This document shows positions 44,886 to 54,523 of a stretch of 64,000 nucleotides of DNA, piece by piece (the first letter of the stretch is position 1; each line of letters starts with the position of its first letter). The notes beneath the pieces were generated by a model. That model did not search any database and was not told the DNA's origin. It saw only the letters and a list, made by a program, of their open reading frames with translations. The position numbers and the translations under genes are program-made. This DNA is from Mesorhizobium sp. INR15 (GTDB lineage: Bacteria; Pseudomonadota; Alphaproteobacteria; Rhizobiales; Rhizobiaceae), in the NCBI RefSeq assembly GCF_015500075.1, contig NZ_CP045496.1, forward strand, positions 6,603,023 through 6,667,022. The letters run 5' to 3'.

Positions 44886-46250
44886 TCAGCCGTAGCGTTT
44901 CGAGATCACCTGTTCCAAGGCCCGGATGCCTTGCGCCTCGCCACCGGCGGGACCATGCGGCCGGTCCGACGGGTTCCAGGCGAAGATATCGAAATGCGCC
45001 CAGGCGGAGGTCTTTTCGACGAAACGCTTCAGGAACAGTGCCGCTGTGATGGAGCCGGCAAAACCGTCCGTGGTGACGTTGTTGATGTCGGCGATCTTCG
45101 ACGACAGTTTGGCATCATAGGGCCGCCACAACGGCATGCGCCACAGCGGATCCTCCGCTGTCACCGACGCGGCAGCCAGTTCGGACGCCAGTGTGTCATC
45201 GTCGGTGTAGAACGGCGGCAGGTCTGGGCCAAGCGCGACGCGGGCCGCCCCGGTCAGCGTTGCCATGTCGATCAGCAATTGCGGTTGATCATCGTCGGCC
45301 AGCGTCAAGGCATCGGCCAGCACAAGGCGGCCTTCGGCATCGGTGTTGCCGATCTCGACCGATATGCCCATGCGGCTGGCCAGCACGTCGCCGGGGCGGA
45401 AGGCATTGCCGGCAATAGAGTTTTCGACCGCGGGGATCAGCACGCGCAGCCGCACTTTCAGCCCTGCGGCCATGATCATCGAAGCGAGGCCCAGGACATT
45501 GGCGGCGCCACCCATATCCTTCTTCATCAACAGCATGCCCGATGACGGCTTGATGTCGAGGCCGCCGGTGTCGAAACAGACACCCTTGCCGACCAGCGTC
45601 ACCTTCGGTGCGCTCGGTGCCCCCCATGTCATGTCGATCAGCCGCGGTGCATCGACCGAAGCACGGCCGACAGCGTGGATCATCGGGAAATTCTGCTTGA
45701 GAAGGTCATCGCCCTTGATCACCGACACCTCGGCCTTGTGGGCCATCGCAAGGGTCCGCACCGCCTTTTCCAGATCTCCGGGGCCCATGTCGCTGGTTGG
45801 CGTGTTGACCAGATCGCGGGTCAGGAACACGCTGTCGGCCACCCGGCGAACACGAGCGGCGTCGACCCCTGACGGCAATGCGAAACGCAGCGTTTTGCCT
45901 GACTTCTTGCCATAGCGGGTGAAGACATAGCCGCCGAGCAGCAGCGCGGTCGCCGCGAGTTCCGGATTTGCCGGTGCGTTGGCGAAATGCCAGTCGCCTT
46001 CCGGCAGGGCTCGCGCCAGCGCGCCGACGGCAAGTGCGCTCTCGCCGTCGCCAGCGCCGAACAAGGCGCCGGCAAGCGCCCCGTTTTCGCCCGGTACGAT
46101 CAGCGTCCTGCCGGCTTCGCCTGAAAAACCATTGGCCTTGGCCCAGGCTGCGGCGGATGGCGTCAGGCCTGCCGCGTCCAGGCCGTCCCTGGTGACCAGA
46201 TAGATCGGCAACGCGCTCTTCAATTCTGTTTCGACGAGTTCGACAGGCAT
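44886..46250 (-). CDS. M17 leucyl aminopeptidase family protein
   Basis: A 454-residue metallopeptidase. The M17 signature NTDAEGRLVLADAL, the metal-binding segments KGVCFDTGGLDIKP and MKKDMGGA, and DMATLTGAA are all present. It releases N-terminal amino acids in the cytoplasm. It heads the M17-marR-NlpC/P60 run and is divergent from tadD. A TTAACCCT inverted repeat lies about 40 bp upstream. Confidence 0.93.
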   Translation of the reverse strand: MPVELVETELKSALPIYLVTRDGLDAAGLTPSAAAWAKANGFSGEAGRTLIVPGENGALAGALFGAGDGESALAVGALARALPEGDWHFANAPANPELAATALLLGGYVFTRYGKKSGKTLRFALPSGVDAARVRRVADSVFLTRDLVNTPTSDMGPGDLEKAVRTLAMAHKAEVSVIKGDDLLKQNFPMIHAVGRASVDAPRLIDMTWGAPSAPKVTLVGKGVCFDTGGLDIKPSSGMLLMKKDMGGAANVLGLASMIMAAGLKVRLRVLIPAVENSIAGNAFRPGDVLASRMGISVEIGNTDAEGRLVLADALTLADDDQPQLLIDMATLTGAARVALGPDLPPFYTDDDTLASELAAASVTAEDPLWRMPLWRPYDAKLSSKIADINNVTTDGFAGSITAALFLKRFVEKTSAWAHFDIFAWNPSDRPHGPAGGEAQGIRALEQVISKRYG

Positions 46251-46289
46251 ACGATGTTCTCCAGCCGACGATCCTTGAGTCGGTGTTTC

Positions 46290-46310
46290 TTAACCCTCCG
46301 TTAGGGTTAA
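46290..46310. promoter_or_regulatory. Inverted repeat and CtrA-like site between the M17 peptidase gene and tadD
   Basis: TTAACCCT-CCGTT-AGGGTTAA forms a perfect 8-bp inverted repeat and contains TTAA-CCCTCCG-TTAG (46290-46304), one mismatch from the CtrA consensus TTAA-N7-TTAA. It lies 64 bp upstream of the tadD start. Confidence 0.5.
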
Positions 46311-46373
46311 CAGAATATTTCTGCGGGAGGGAAGATGGTCACGCAATGACCACGCGCATGAATGGAGGCTTTG

Positions 46374-47201
46374 GTGCCGATGCCGACCGACCGCAGGATA
46401 GACGCCAAGGGAAAACGGCTGCTGACAACGGCGTTCGTGCTGGCGCTCGCGGCGGGTGTCGCCGGCTGCGGAACCAGCAAATTCACCACCGGCTCGATCG
46501 GGCGTACCAGCGGCAAGCCGCTTGAGACCATGTCGGCGGGAGAGCTGCACAATGCGACGGCCGCACTCGGCCAGTCCTATGCCAGGAACCCGAACGACAA
46601 GCGCATCGCCACGAATTTCGCGGCGGCATTGCAGATGGATGGCGACGCCGACCAGTCGCTGGCGGTGATGCGCAAACTGGCGATCGCTTTGCCGAAAGAC
46701 CGCGACGTGCTCGCCGCCTATGGCAAGGCGCTGGCCGCCAACGGCCAATTCGAAGCCGCGCTCGATGCCGTGCGCCGCGCGCAGACACCGGAATATCCGG
46801 ATTGGAAGCTGGTGTCGGCGGAAGCCGCCATTCTCGACCAGCTCGGCCAGAAGGATGAAGCCCGCCAGGACTATCGCAAGGCGCTTGAACTCAAGCCGAA
46901 CGAGCCCTCGGTGCTTTCCAATCTCGGCATGTCCTATGTGCTGGAAGGCGACCTGCGCACGGCCGAAACCTATATGCGCTCGGCCGCGCAACAGCCGAAT
47001 GCCGACAGCCGCGTGCGCCAGAACCTGGCACTTGTTGTCGGCCTGCAGGGCCGTTTCGACGAGGCCGAGAAGATCGCTTCGCAGGAACTCTCGCCCGAAC
47101 AGGCGCAGGCCAATGTTACCTATCTGCGCCAGATGCTTGCCCAGCAGAATGCCTGGAGCCAGCTCAAGGATCAGGACAAGACAAAGCCGGCGACCAATTG
47201 A
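46374..47201 (+). CDS. tadD: TadD-type TPR lipoprotein
   Basis: A 275-residue protein with an N-terminal lipoprotein signal (lipobox VAGC, about residue 31) and tetratricopeptide repeats in the second half (TNFAAALQMDGDADQ, EAALDAVRRAQ, EARQDYRKALELKPNEPSV, LSNLGMSYVLEGDLRTAE). TadD is a pilus-assembly pilotin for the Flp secretin. Start is uncertain: GTG 46374 has GGAGG 5 nt upstream, ATG 46380 is next and ATG 46362 is also open. It faces the tadC end across a strong terminator. Confidence 0.87.
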   Translation: MPMPTDRRIDAKGKRLLTTAFVLALAAGVAGCGTSKFTTGSIGRTSGKPLETMSAGELHNATAALGQSYARNPNDKRIATNFAAALQMDGDADQSLAVMRKLAIALPKDRDVLAAYGKALAANGQFEAALDAVRRAQTPEYPDWKLVSAEAAILDQLGQKDEARQDYRKALELKPNEPSVLSNLGMSYVLEGDLRTAETYMRSAAQQPNADSRVRQNLALVVGLQGRFDEAEKIASQELSPEQAQANVTYLRQMLAQQNAWSQLKDQDKTKPATN

Positions 47202-47260
47202 CGCCGTGCCGTCCGCGGTGACGGATCGATCCGTCACCGCTTGATATAGTTGCAAGAATG

Positions 47261-47294
47261 AGAAAGGCCGCGCTACGATCAGCGCGGCCTTTCT
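47261..47294. terminator. Bidirectional terminator between tadD and tadC
   Basis: A perfect 14-bp stem (AGAAAGGCCGCGCT/AGCGCGGCCTTTCT) with loop ACGATC lies between the convergent tadD and tadC genes, with T-rich tails in both directions. It fits a shared terminator. Confidence 0.88.
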
Positions 47295-47325
47295 TGCATG
47301 GGTATCTTGGTGCGCTGCTACCGGC

Positions 47326-48345
47326 CTACTTGCTGGCAGCCGACGGGTGATCGCCGAATATACCACCGCGCTGGCTGACCTGGATACCGGCAGGCCCGAG
47401 AATGATCGCGAAAAGCACCGGCAGGAAGAACAGGATCATCGGCACGGTGAGTTTCGGCGGCAAGGCTGCCGCCTTCTTCTCGGCGGCGTTCATGCGCATG
47501 TCACGGCTTTCGCTGGCCAGCACGCGCAGGGCATGCGCCACCGGCGTGCCGTAACGTTCAGCCTGGACGAGCGCTTGCGACACTGACCGGACCGATTCCA
47601 GGCCAGTACGGCTGGCAAGGTTCTCGTAGGCCTGCTTGCGCTCCTGCAGATAGGAAAGCTCCGCATTGGTCAGGATAAACTCTTCCGCCAGCGCCACCGA
47701 TTGCGCACCGATCTCATCCGCGACCTTGCGAAGGGCCGCCTCCACCGACATGCCGGATTCGACGCAGATCAGCATCAGGTCGAGTGCATCGGGCCACGCT
47801 GCCTGGATGGACTGCTTTCGCTTGGTGGCGCGGTTGTTGACATAGAGAACCGGCATATAGAAACCGCCGTAGGCAACGAGGATGCAGACGAACAACTTTA
47901 CGACAAGCGGCTTTTCGGCCAACCCGCCGAGCACGAACAGATAGACAATTGCCAGTGCGAAACCAACGAAGGGCAGAACCAGGCGGAAAAAGAGAAACCG
48001 TGTCAGCGGATTCTGCCCGCGAAAGCCGGCCACCTTGAGCTTCTGCAATGTACCCTCATCAGCGAGCGCACGCTTCAGATCCAGTCGATCGACAATGCTG
48101 CGCATGCCGACAGACTGTTCTTCGCGCAGGCCTTTGCGGCGGCGATCGGCGTCCGCGGCCAGCCGCGCGCGTTGCTTCGCGCGCAACTCGTCGCGTTCCA
48201 ACGCGACGGATTTCATGCGTGTCTTGAGCTGGTTTCCGCCGAACGCGGGCAACAACGTAAAGACAGTCGCAAACACCGCCACCGCGACCAGCAGCGCGAT
48301 CAGGAAGGCCGGATCCGTAAGGGATTTGATGACTTGGTTGGTCAT
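47326..48345 (-). CDS. tadC: Flp pilus platform protein TadC (T2SS GspF family)
   Basis: A 339-residue inner-membrane protein with a GspF domain and hydrophobic segments at the N-terminus (IALLVAVAVFATVFTLLPAF), in the middle (FFRLVLPFVGFALAIVYLFVLGG) and at the C-terminus (VPMILFFLPVLFAIILGPAGI). The motif MLICVESGMSVEAALRKVADE is typical of TadB/TadC. It forms the platform with TadB that the CpaF ATPase drives. It follows tadB with a 9-bp gap. Confidence 0.9.
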   Translation of the reverse strand: MTNQVIKSLTDPAFLIALLVAVAVFATVFTLLPAFGGNQLKTRMKSVALERDELRAKQRARLAADADRRRKGLREEQSVGMRSIVDRLDLKRALADEGTLQKLKVAGFRGQNPLTRFLFFRLVLPFVGFALAIVYLFVLGGLAEKPLVVKLFVCILVAYGGFYMPVLYVNNRATKRKQSIQAAWPDALDLMLICVESGMSVEAALRKVADEIGAQSVALAEEFILTNAELSYLQERKQAYENLASRTGLESVRSVSQALVQAERYGTPVAHALRVLASESRDMRMNAAEKKAAALPPKLTVPMILFFLPVLFAIILGPAGIQVSQRGGIFGDHPSAASK

Positions 48346-48354
48346 GCGAGGATC

Positions 48355-49368
48355 CTAGACATCGAAGTTCATCATTTTGCGCATGACCAGGATGCCGATA
48401 GACATCCAGACGGCGGCGCAGCCAAGGATGAGGTTCCCGACGCTGGTGTTGAACAGCGGCAACAGGTAGCCCGGGCTTGAAAGGTAAACGAGGAAAGAAA
48501 CAATGAAAGGCAGCGCGCCGATAATGGCGGCGGATGCCTTGGCCTCCATCGACAAGGCCTGGACCTTGGCTTTCATTTTCTTGCGGTCGCGAAGCACGCG
48601 CGAAAGATTGCCTAGTGCCTCGGAAAGATTGCCGCCGGCCTGGGATTGAATCTGGATGACGATGCCGAAGAAGCTGGCCTCCGTGCAAGGCATGGTTTCG
48701 GACATGCGCAAAGCCGCGTCGGGTATCGACAGACCCATTTGTTGTGAATCGACGATACGGCGGAATTCAGCCTTGACGGGCTCCGGAGATTCATTGGCGA
48801 TCAGACGCACCGCATCGTTCAGTGGCAGGCCGGATTTGACCGCCCGCACGATGATATCGAGCGCGTTTGGAAATTCGTTGAGAAATGCCTTGACCCGACG
48901 GGTGCGGCGGAATGAGACGAACCAACGCGGCAGCCCGAGGCCCGCTGCCAGAAGCACACCTGGCAAGACAATCAGCGGTGCGCCGGCGAAATAGGCGATG
49001 ATTGTGAGTACAACACCGCAAACGGCGGAATAGACATAGAAGGTTTCCGGGGAAGCCTTCATGCCAGCCTGCTTGAGCTGATGCTTCAGCGGGGGCTTTT
49101 TGATAAGACTGTCCTTGGACTTCTGCTTTGATTCGAGATCGTTCAACGAATCCTGAACCGACTTGCGTCGCTTGGCGGCTTCCGCAACGCGGTCCCGCGA
49201 GGCCTTGACGACGGTACGATCGGTTTCGGCCGACTTGATCGTCTCGAGCCGCTTCCCGACCTGCTTCTCGTTGCTGATTTGTTTGACCAGGAATGCATAG
49301 GCGACCGCGCCGGCACTGAAGCCGGCGAGTACGACAAACGCCAATACCGTTCCGTCAATTCCAAACAT
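48355..49368 (-). CDS. tadB: Flp pilus platform protein TadB (T2SS GspF family)
   Basis: A 337-residue membrane protein with a GspF domain. It has an N-terminal segment (LAFVVLAGFSAGAVAYAFLV), a central pair and a C-terminal pair around PFIVSFLVYLSSPGYLLPLF. The conserved stretch DIIVRAVKSGLPLNDAVR is diagnostic of the TadB/C group. It is the first of the two platform genes and starts 20 bp downstream of cpaF. Confidence 0.9.
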   Translation of the reverse strand: MFGIDGTVLAFVVLAGFSAGAVAYAFLVKQISNEKQVGKRLETIKSAETDRTVVKASRDRVAEAAKRRKSVQDSLNDLESKQKSKDSLIKKPPLKHQLKQAGMKASPETFYVYSAVCGVVLTIIAYFAGAPLIVLPGVLLAAGLGLPRWFVSFRRTRRVKAFLNEFPNALDIIVRAVKSGLPLNDAVRLIANESPEPVKAEFRRIVDSQQMGLSIPDAALRMSETMPCTEASFFGIVIQIQSQAGGNLSEALGNLSRVLRDRKKMKAKVQALSMEAKASAAIIGALPFIVSFLVYLSSPGYLLPLFNTSVGNLILGCAAVWMSIGILVMRKMMNFDV

Positions 49369-49388
49369 TGACCAGGACCCCAGATGCG

Positions 49389-50891
49389 TCAGTCAGCGCG
49401 TTTCTCCATCGACTCAAGCGCCGTGGCGAGGCGCTGTTCCTCACCATAGTAGCGAGCCCGCTCCCAGAAATGCGGGCGGCCAATGCCGGTCGACACATGC
49501 TCGCCCAACAGCCTGCCATTCGCGTCCTCACCCTTGATGTTGTAGAGAACGATGTCCTGAGTGATGATGACGTCGCCTTCCATGCCAATCACTTCAGTGA
49601 TGTGCGTAATGCGACGCGATCCGTCTCGAAGACGGGCAGCCTGGATGATCACGTCGATGGAACCAACGACGATTTCGCGCACGGTTTTCTGCGGCAGCGA
49701 AAAGCCGCCCATCGCGATCATGGACTCGATACGGTTCAGGCATTCGCGCGGACTGTTCGAGTGGATCGTTCCCATTGAGCCGTCATGGCCGGTGTTCATT
49801 GCTTGCAGAAGGTCGAACACTTCAGGTCCGCGCACTTCGCCCACGATGATGCGCTCCGGCCGCATGCGCAGGCAGTTCTTGACCAGGTCCCTCATCGTCA
49901 CCTCGCCCTCGCCCTCGAGGTTGGGCGGCCGGGTTTCGAGGCGCACGACGTGCGGCTGCTGCAGTTGCAGCTCGGCCGAATCCTCGCAGGTGATGACGCG
50001 TTCCTCGCGATCGATGTAGTTTGTCAGGCAGTTCAGCAATGTCGTCTTGCCGGAGCCGGTGCCGCCCGAGATGACAATGTTGCAGCGGACACGGCCGATG
50101 ATCTTGAGAACCTCGGCTCCTTCTGGAGAGATGGCTCCAAACTTGACCAGTTGATCAAGTGTCAGCTTGTCTTTCTTGAATTTGCGGATGGTGAGCGCGG
50201 TGCCGTCGATGGAAAGCGGCGGCGCGATGACGTTGACGCGCGAGCCGTCTGGAAGACGAGCGTCGCAGATCGGGCTCGACTCGTCGACACGTCGGCCGAC
50301 CTGGCTGACGATGCGCTGGCAGATGTTGAGAAGCTGTTGATTGTCGCGGAAACGGATGCCGGTCTGTTCGACCTTGCCGTTGACTTCGATATAGACGTTC
50401 TTGGAGCCATTGACCATGATGTCGGCGATATCGTCGCGCGCCAGCAAAGGCTCCAGCGGCCCATAGCCGAGCACGTCATTGCAAATATCCTCAAGCAGTT
50501 CTTCCTGCTCTGAGATCGACATCGCGAAATTCTTGATCGCGATGATATCGTTGACGATATCGCGGATTTCCTCGCGCGCGCTTTCCGGATCGAGCTTGGC
50601 AAGCTGCGACAGGTCGATCGTATCGATCAGCGCCGAAAAAACCTGGCTCTTGGTGTCGTAGTAGGTCTCGCTCTTTTCGCGCTGACTTCGCTTCGGTTCC
50701 GGCGCGATCGGCGGTGCTTCGACGGCACGGCGGGCAGGTGCCGCCGCCGCTGGCTGAGATGCCGCGGGCGACCGCGCAAGAACCGCGGTTTCAACATGAA
50801 CCGGCGCAGCAGGCGCGACAGGCGCGGGTGCTGGCTGTCGGAACTCCGGTGTAAACCGGCTTCCATCGTCGCTGCCTCTTTTACCAAACAT
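49389..50891 (-). CDS. cpaF: Flp pilus motor ATPase CpaF/TadA
   Basis: A 500-residue T2SS/T4SS-family ATPase. A Pro/Ala-rich N-terminal stretch precedes the domain. Walker A is SGGTGSGKTTLLN, followed by the aspartate box ITCEDSAELQLQ and the Walker B region MRPERIIVGEVRGPE. CpaF powers extension and retraction of the Flp pilus. The length matches alphaproteobacterial CpaF. It is preceded by cpaE and followed by tadB on the same strand. Confidence 0.93.
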   Translation of the reverse strand: MFGKRGSDDGSRFTPEFRQPAPAPVAPAAPVHVETAVLARSPAASQPAAAAPARRAVEAPPIAPEPKRSQREKSETYYDTKSQVFSALIDTIDLSQLAKLDPESAREEIRDIVNDIIAIKNFAMSISEQEELLEDICNDVLGYGPLEPLLARDDIADIMVNGSKNVYIEVNGKVEQTGIRFRDNQQLLNICQRIVSQVGRRVDESSPICDARLPDGSRVNVIAPPLSIDGTALTIRKFKKDKLTLDQLVKFGAISPEGAEVLKIIGRVRCNIVISGGTGSGKTTLLNCLTNYIDREERVITCEDSAELQLQQPHVVRLETRPPNLEGEGEVTMRDLVKNCLRMRPERIIVGEVRGPEVFDLLQAMNTGHDGSMGTIHSNSPRECLNRIESMIAMGGFSLPQKTVREIVVGSIDVIIQAARLRDGSRRITHITEVIGMEGDVIITQDIVLYNIKGEDANGRLLGEHVSTGIGRPHFWERARYYGEEQRLATALESMEKRAD

Positions 50892-50920
50892 GACCGACTA
50901 CCGATCCCACCACTGAAGCA

Positions 50921-52210
50921 TCACTTCTTGTTGCGCGAGAGCTTGCCCAGCAGATTGCCGAGGCCTGCTTTCTTCTTCGCCTTGATCTCACTGCGTCCGG
51001 TCAGGACATGCGCGATTTCGTTGATCATGCCGACAGCCGGGTTCTTGGCATCCATCTCGCCGAGCATGCGTCCGTTGTTGGCGGCATTTCCGAACAGCAC
51101 CGGATCAAAGCTGATGACCGACATGGGCGTCAGACCGAGCGGTTCGGCGAAATCGGACGGCAGAATCTCTGGCCGCTTGGGCACACCAACCTGGTTGATG
51201 ATCAGCTTCGGTGGCGGATCGTTGGGACGAAGCCGTTTGAACATGTCGATCAAGTTCTTGGTGTTGCGCAAATTGGCCAGTTCGGGTGTCGCCGTGATCA
51301 CGACCTCGTCGGCCTTGACCAAGGTGTTCTTGGTCCATCCGGTCCAGACATGCGGAACGTCAAGCACCAGAAGCGGTACACTGCGCTGGGCGGTGTCAAT
51401 GAGCTGCGTGAAGGCCTCGGGGTCGAAATCATAAACCCTCTCAAGCGTCGAGGGCGCGGCAAGCAATGACAGGTGTTCGGCACACTGGGTCAACAGCCGG
51501 TCGAGATAAACTTCATCGACGCGCTCCGGTGAAAACACCGCCTCGGCGATGCCCTGTGCCGGGTCCTGATCGAAATTGATGTTGGCCGTTCCAAAGGCAA
51601 GATCGAGATCGGCGACGATGACTTCGGATTTGAACAGGGATGACATGGCCCAGGCCACATTGTGCGCCATGGTCGAGGAGCCGACGCCGCCCTTTGCGCC
51701 GACGAATGCAATCGTACGGCCGAGCGGCTCAGCTTCCGGATCGACGAAAATCGACGACACGACGCTGACGATGTCGGCCATCGACACCGGCGCTATGACA
51801 TATTCGGAGATGCCGGAGCGGATAAGCTCGCGGTAGAGACCGACATCGTTGTAATGACCGATCACCACGACCTTCGAGGTCGGATCACAATATTCCGAAA
51901 GCTGGGCGAGCTGCTCCAGCAATTGCTTGGGCTCGCTACGCGATTCCAGCAGAATAAGGTTCGGCGTCGGCGCCGACTGGTAGAATTCGATTGCCGTGGC
52001 GACGCCGCCCATATGGACCTTGAGGTGAGCCTTGGCCATGCGGCGATCCTCGCCCGCCCTTTCGACCGGGCTTGCAACGCTCTCGGTCTCGCAGAACGCC
52101 TGGATCGAGATACGCGGGATCGGCCGCAATGCCTGCATCGCGGCGATGTCCTGCTGCGAGGTATCGCCGCCATCCACCGGGGCGTCGTAGGCAAGGTTGC
52201 TCATGATCAT
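50921..52210 (-). CDS. cpaE: Pilus-localising ATPase CpaE/TadZ
   Basis: A 429-residue protein with an N-terminal receiver-like domain (PNLILLESRSEPKQLLEQLAQL) and a ParA/MinD-type ATPase with deviant Walker A (VGAKGGVGSSTMAHN). CpaE/TadZ positions the pilus machinery at the cell pole. The sequence KGGVGSST matches family members. ATG 52210 has GGGAAAGAG upstream. It lies 40 bp downstream of cpaD. PodJ in the same window is a known polarity upstream of CpaE in related bacteria. Confidence 0.9.
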   Translation of the reverse strand: MIMSNLAYDAPVDGGDTSQQDIAAMQALRPIPRISIQAFCETESVASPVERAGEDRRMAKAHLKVHMGGVATAIEFYQSAPTPNLILLESRSEPKQLLEQLAQLSEYCDPTSKVVVIGHYNDVGLYRELIRSGISEYVIAPVSMADIVSVVSSIFVDPEAEPLGRTIAFVGAKGGVGSSTMAHNVAWAMSSLFKSEVIVADLDLAFGTANINFDQDPAQGIAEAVFSPERVDEVYLDRLLTQCAEHLSLLAAPSTLERVYDFDPEAFTQLIDTAQRSVPLLVLDVPHVWTGWTKNTLVKADEVVITATPELANLRNTKNLIDMFKRLRPNDPPPKLIINQVGVPKRPEILPSDFAEPLGLTPMSVISFDPVLFGNAANNGRMLGEMDAKNPAVGMINEIAHVLTGRSEIKAKKKAGLGNLLGKLSRNKK

Positions 52211-52250
52211 GCTCTTTCCCGTGGTCTGTTCTGTTCGAGACCGGCGCGGC

Positions 52251-52991
52251 TCAGTAAGTCACTTGCGAGTTGCCGAGGAACTCGTCCGAAATGCCTCTGG
52301 CGCGGTAGACGTCGATCACTTTGCCGCGGTTTTCCGCATCGATGTCCGCCGGCTTGCGTGGCCCGAGCAGATCAGCAGGGTTCGCCATCTGGGCGGCAAG
52401 GTTGTTCTGGTAGGAGCAGCCATAGTCGGCATAGTGCTTGTTCTCCGACGTCTCCAGCATGTCTTCGGGCCAACGTCCGCATTTGTCGGTCTGAGCCTTC
52501 ACCGTGACGTAGGAAAGCCGAACCGGCGAGGATATCTCGTTCGAGGCGGCCTGGTAGGAGGCGACGACGATCCGGTCGCGCTTGATGCCACTGGTCACCG
52601 CGAGCCGCGCGAAATCACGGCCTGCCGCCGTCGCGGCGATCTCGTTGGCGGATCCGCTCGGGATCTGAATCGTCAGCGTCGGCGCGGCGCTCTTGTCGTA
52701 GCCATCCAGGAACCCGAGAAGGGTATCACGCTGAGAGCCGGTCATGCCGCGATCCCCAGCGCCGACCGGAAGGTCGATCTTCTGGTTCTTCTCGGAAATC
52801 ACGATCGGGTGGGTGGTGCGATAATCGTCGGGGATGGCGCCGACCGTGATGCTGTCCCGCTTGGCACAGCCGCTCAGCAAGGCAGCCAAGGCCGCGGCCG
52901 CCAGGATCGGAACCGCACCCCGGCGAATCCGCGAACGATCGGACGGGGCCGTTTCCACGAGTGCCCTTGCCTTCAATGCTGACTGAGACAT
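52251..52991 (-). CDS. cpaD: Pilus lipoprotein CpaD
   Basis: A 246-residue outer-membrane lipoprotein. A basic N-terminal stretch is followed by the hydrophobic segment and lipobox (LAALLSGC, Cys at about residue 42). The mature part carries the CpaD signature RPHP-like pattern TTHPIVISEK and, near the end, YGCSYQNNLAAQMANPADLLGPR. It helps assemble the CpaC secretin. GGGGAAG precedes the start. It is 14 bp downstream of cpaC. Confidence 0.9.
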   Translation of the reverse strand: MSQSALKARALVETAPSDRSRIRRGAVPILAAAALAALLSGCAKRDSITVGAIPDDYRTTHPIVISEKNQKIDLPVGAGDRGMTGSQRDTLLGFLDGYDKSAAPTLTIQIPSGSANEIAATAAGRDFARLAVTSGIKRDRIVVASYQAASNEISSPVRLSYVTVKAQTDKCGRWPEDMLETSENKHYADYGCSYQNNLAAQMANPADLLGPRKPADIDAENRGKVIDVYRARGISDEFLGNSQVTY

Positions 52992-53005
52992 GTCCGCTTC
53001 CCCGC

Positions 53006-54523
53006 TTACTTGTAGATGAAGCCGACAACGCCGTGGTAGCGGCCGTTGGGCTTGTCGGTCTGCATGGTGCCGTAAACGCGATTGACGCGGCCAAGGAACA
53101 TGCCAGCCCCATCGCTAGGGGCATTGAAATTGTCGTCTGGCTTGGCCAGGTCGTTGCGCGCCACCGGCTTCACCAGATAGGGCGTGATGATGATGACGAG
53201 CTCGGTTTCGTTGCGCACGAAGTCCCTGCTTCGGAACAGCGCGCCGAGCACCGGAATTTTTGTCAGCCCGGGCAATCCGTTGATGGCCTGCCTGACATCG
53301 TCGCGGACAAGGCCGGCGATCATCATGGAACCGCCAGAGGGCAGTTCGACAGTCGTGTCGGCCAAGCGCTTGCGGAGCGACAAGGCATTCATGCCGGGGC
53401 TTGTCCCGCCATTGGAGAGCGATACAGACCCTTCCGTTGTCGGTTCGGATACCGAGGTCCTGACTTTCAGACTGATGCGACCGGGAGACAGAACAACCGG
53501 CTGGAATTCCAAGCCGATACCGTATTCGATCTTATCGAGTGAATAGGTCTTCAGGCCGGTCTGGTTGTCGGTTGACACATTCGATGTCACGCCACTTACG
53601 ATGTTATACTCACCACCGACCTTGAACGTCGCCTTCTCGCCGGAAACCGCGGTCAGGGTCGGCTCCGCCAAGGTTTTCATCACCCCGGACTGCTCCATGG
53701 CGTTGATGTAGGCCTTCAAGGACGAGCTGCCGATATTGAAGCCCGTGTTCGACAACTGCTTGCCGAGACCAGTGAAATTGTCGCTGAGAGCGCCATAGCT
53801 GATGCCGTTGCTGCCGCCACTGCCGACCATGTTGACGCCAAGCTGCTTCATGACGGAACGGCTGACTTCCGCGACCGTCACCTTCAGCGTGACCTGATCG
53901 TCACCGATGATCTGCAGCAGGTTCACGATCTTGCTGGTGCGGCGTTGGGCGTCCGGGTTGTTGATGTCGACGCCGCCCTGGGCCGAGCCGCCTGCCGCTG
54001 TCTGCGAATATTGTCCGGTCGTCGCTTCACCGCCCGAGACGAAGATGGTCGCGAGATCAACCGCCCGCTTGGCGTCGAGAGGGGTATCGACGGTTCCGGT
54101 GAGCACGACGTTGTCATTCAGCAATTCGACCTTGATGGCCGATGACGGAATGAAGCGCCTGATATAGTTTTCCAGACCGGCGACGTCGCGCTCGACGGCC
54201 AGATCCAGACTGACGATCTGTTCGCCATTGGGGCCAAAGACGAAGATATTGGTCTCGCCGACCGTCTTGCCGAACAGATAGATACGCCTGGCGGTGCGGG
54301 TCACCGCATCCGCGACCGCCGGGTTGGCAACCAGAATGTCGTAGGCATCGCTCGGCAGGTCGATGACCACCGATTTGTTGAGACCGAGCTTGACGCGCTG
54401 GGTGGCTGTCGAAGCCGTCACCTGCGCGTTCTTTGCCTCGACCACGCCCTGCACATTCGTTCCGATGAGCAGCAAGCCGAATGCCGCGGCTATGATTGCC
54501 GGCAGTTTACCATTTAGCCTCAT
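53006..54523 (-). CDS. cpaC: Flp pilus outer-membrane secretin CpaC/RcpA
   Basis: A 505-residue secretin with a signal peptide, an N-terminal pilus domain (LNKSVVIDLPSDAYDILVANPAVAD), a BON-like segment and the C-terminal GspD secretin domain (EYGIGLEFQPVV, SMMIAGLVRDDVRQAINGLPGL). It forms the outer-membrane channel of the pilus. Its ATG overlaps the cpaB stop (ATGA). The same N-domain occurs alone in the gene at 56812. Confidence 0.93.
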   Translation of the reverse strand: MRLNGKLPAIIAAAFGLLLIGTNVQGVVEAKNAQVTASTATQRVKLGLNKSVVIDLPSDAYDILVANPAVADAVTRTARRIYLFGKTVGETNIFVFGPNGEQIVSLDLAVERDVAGLENYIRRFIPSSAIKVELLNDNVVLTGTVDTPLDAKRAVDLATIFVSGGEATTGQYSQTAAGGSAQGGVDINNPDAQRRTSKIVNLLQIIGDDQVTLKVTVAEVSRSVMKQLGVNMVGSGGSNGISYGALSDNFTGLGKQLSNTGFNIGSSSLKAYINAMEQSGVMKTLAEPTLTAVSGEKATFKVGGEYNIVSGVTSNVSTDNQTGLKTYSLDKIEYGIGLEFQPVVLSPGRISLKVRTSVSEPTTEGSVSLSNGGTSPGMNALSLRKRLADTTVELPSGGSMMIAGLVRDDVRQAINGLPGLTKIPVLGALFRSRDFVRNETELVIIITPYLVKPVARNDLAKPDDNFNAPSDGAGMFLGRVNRVYGTMQTDKPNGRYHGVVGFIYK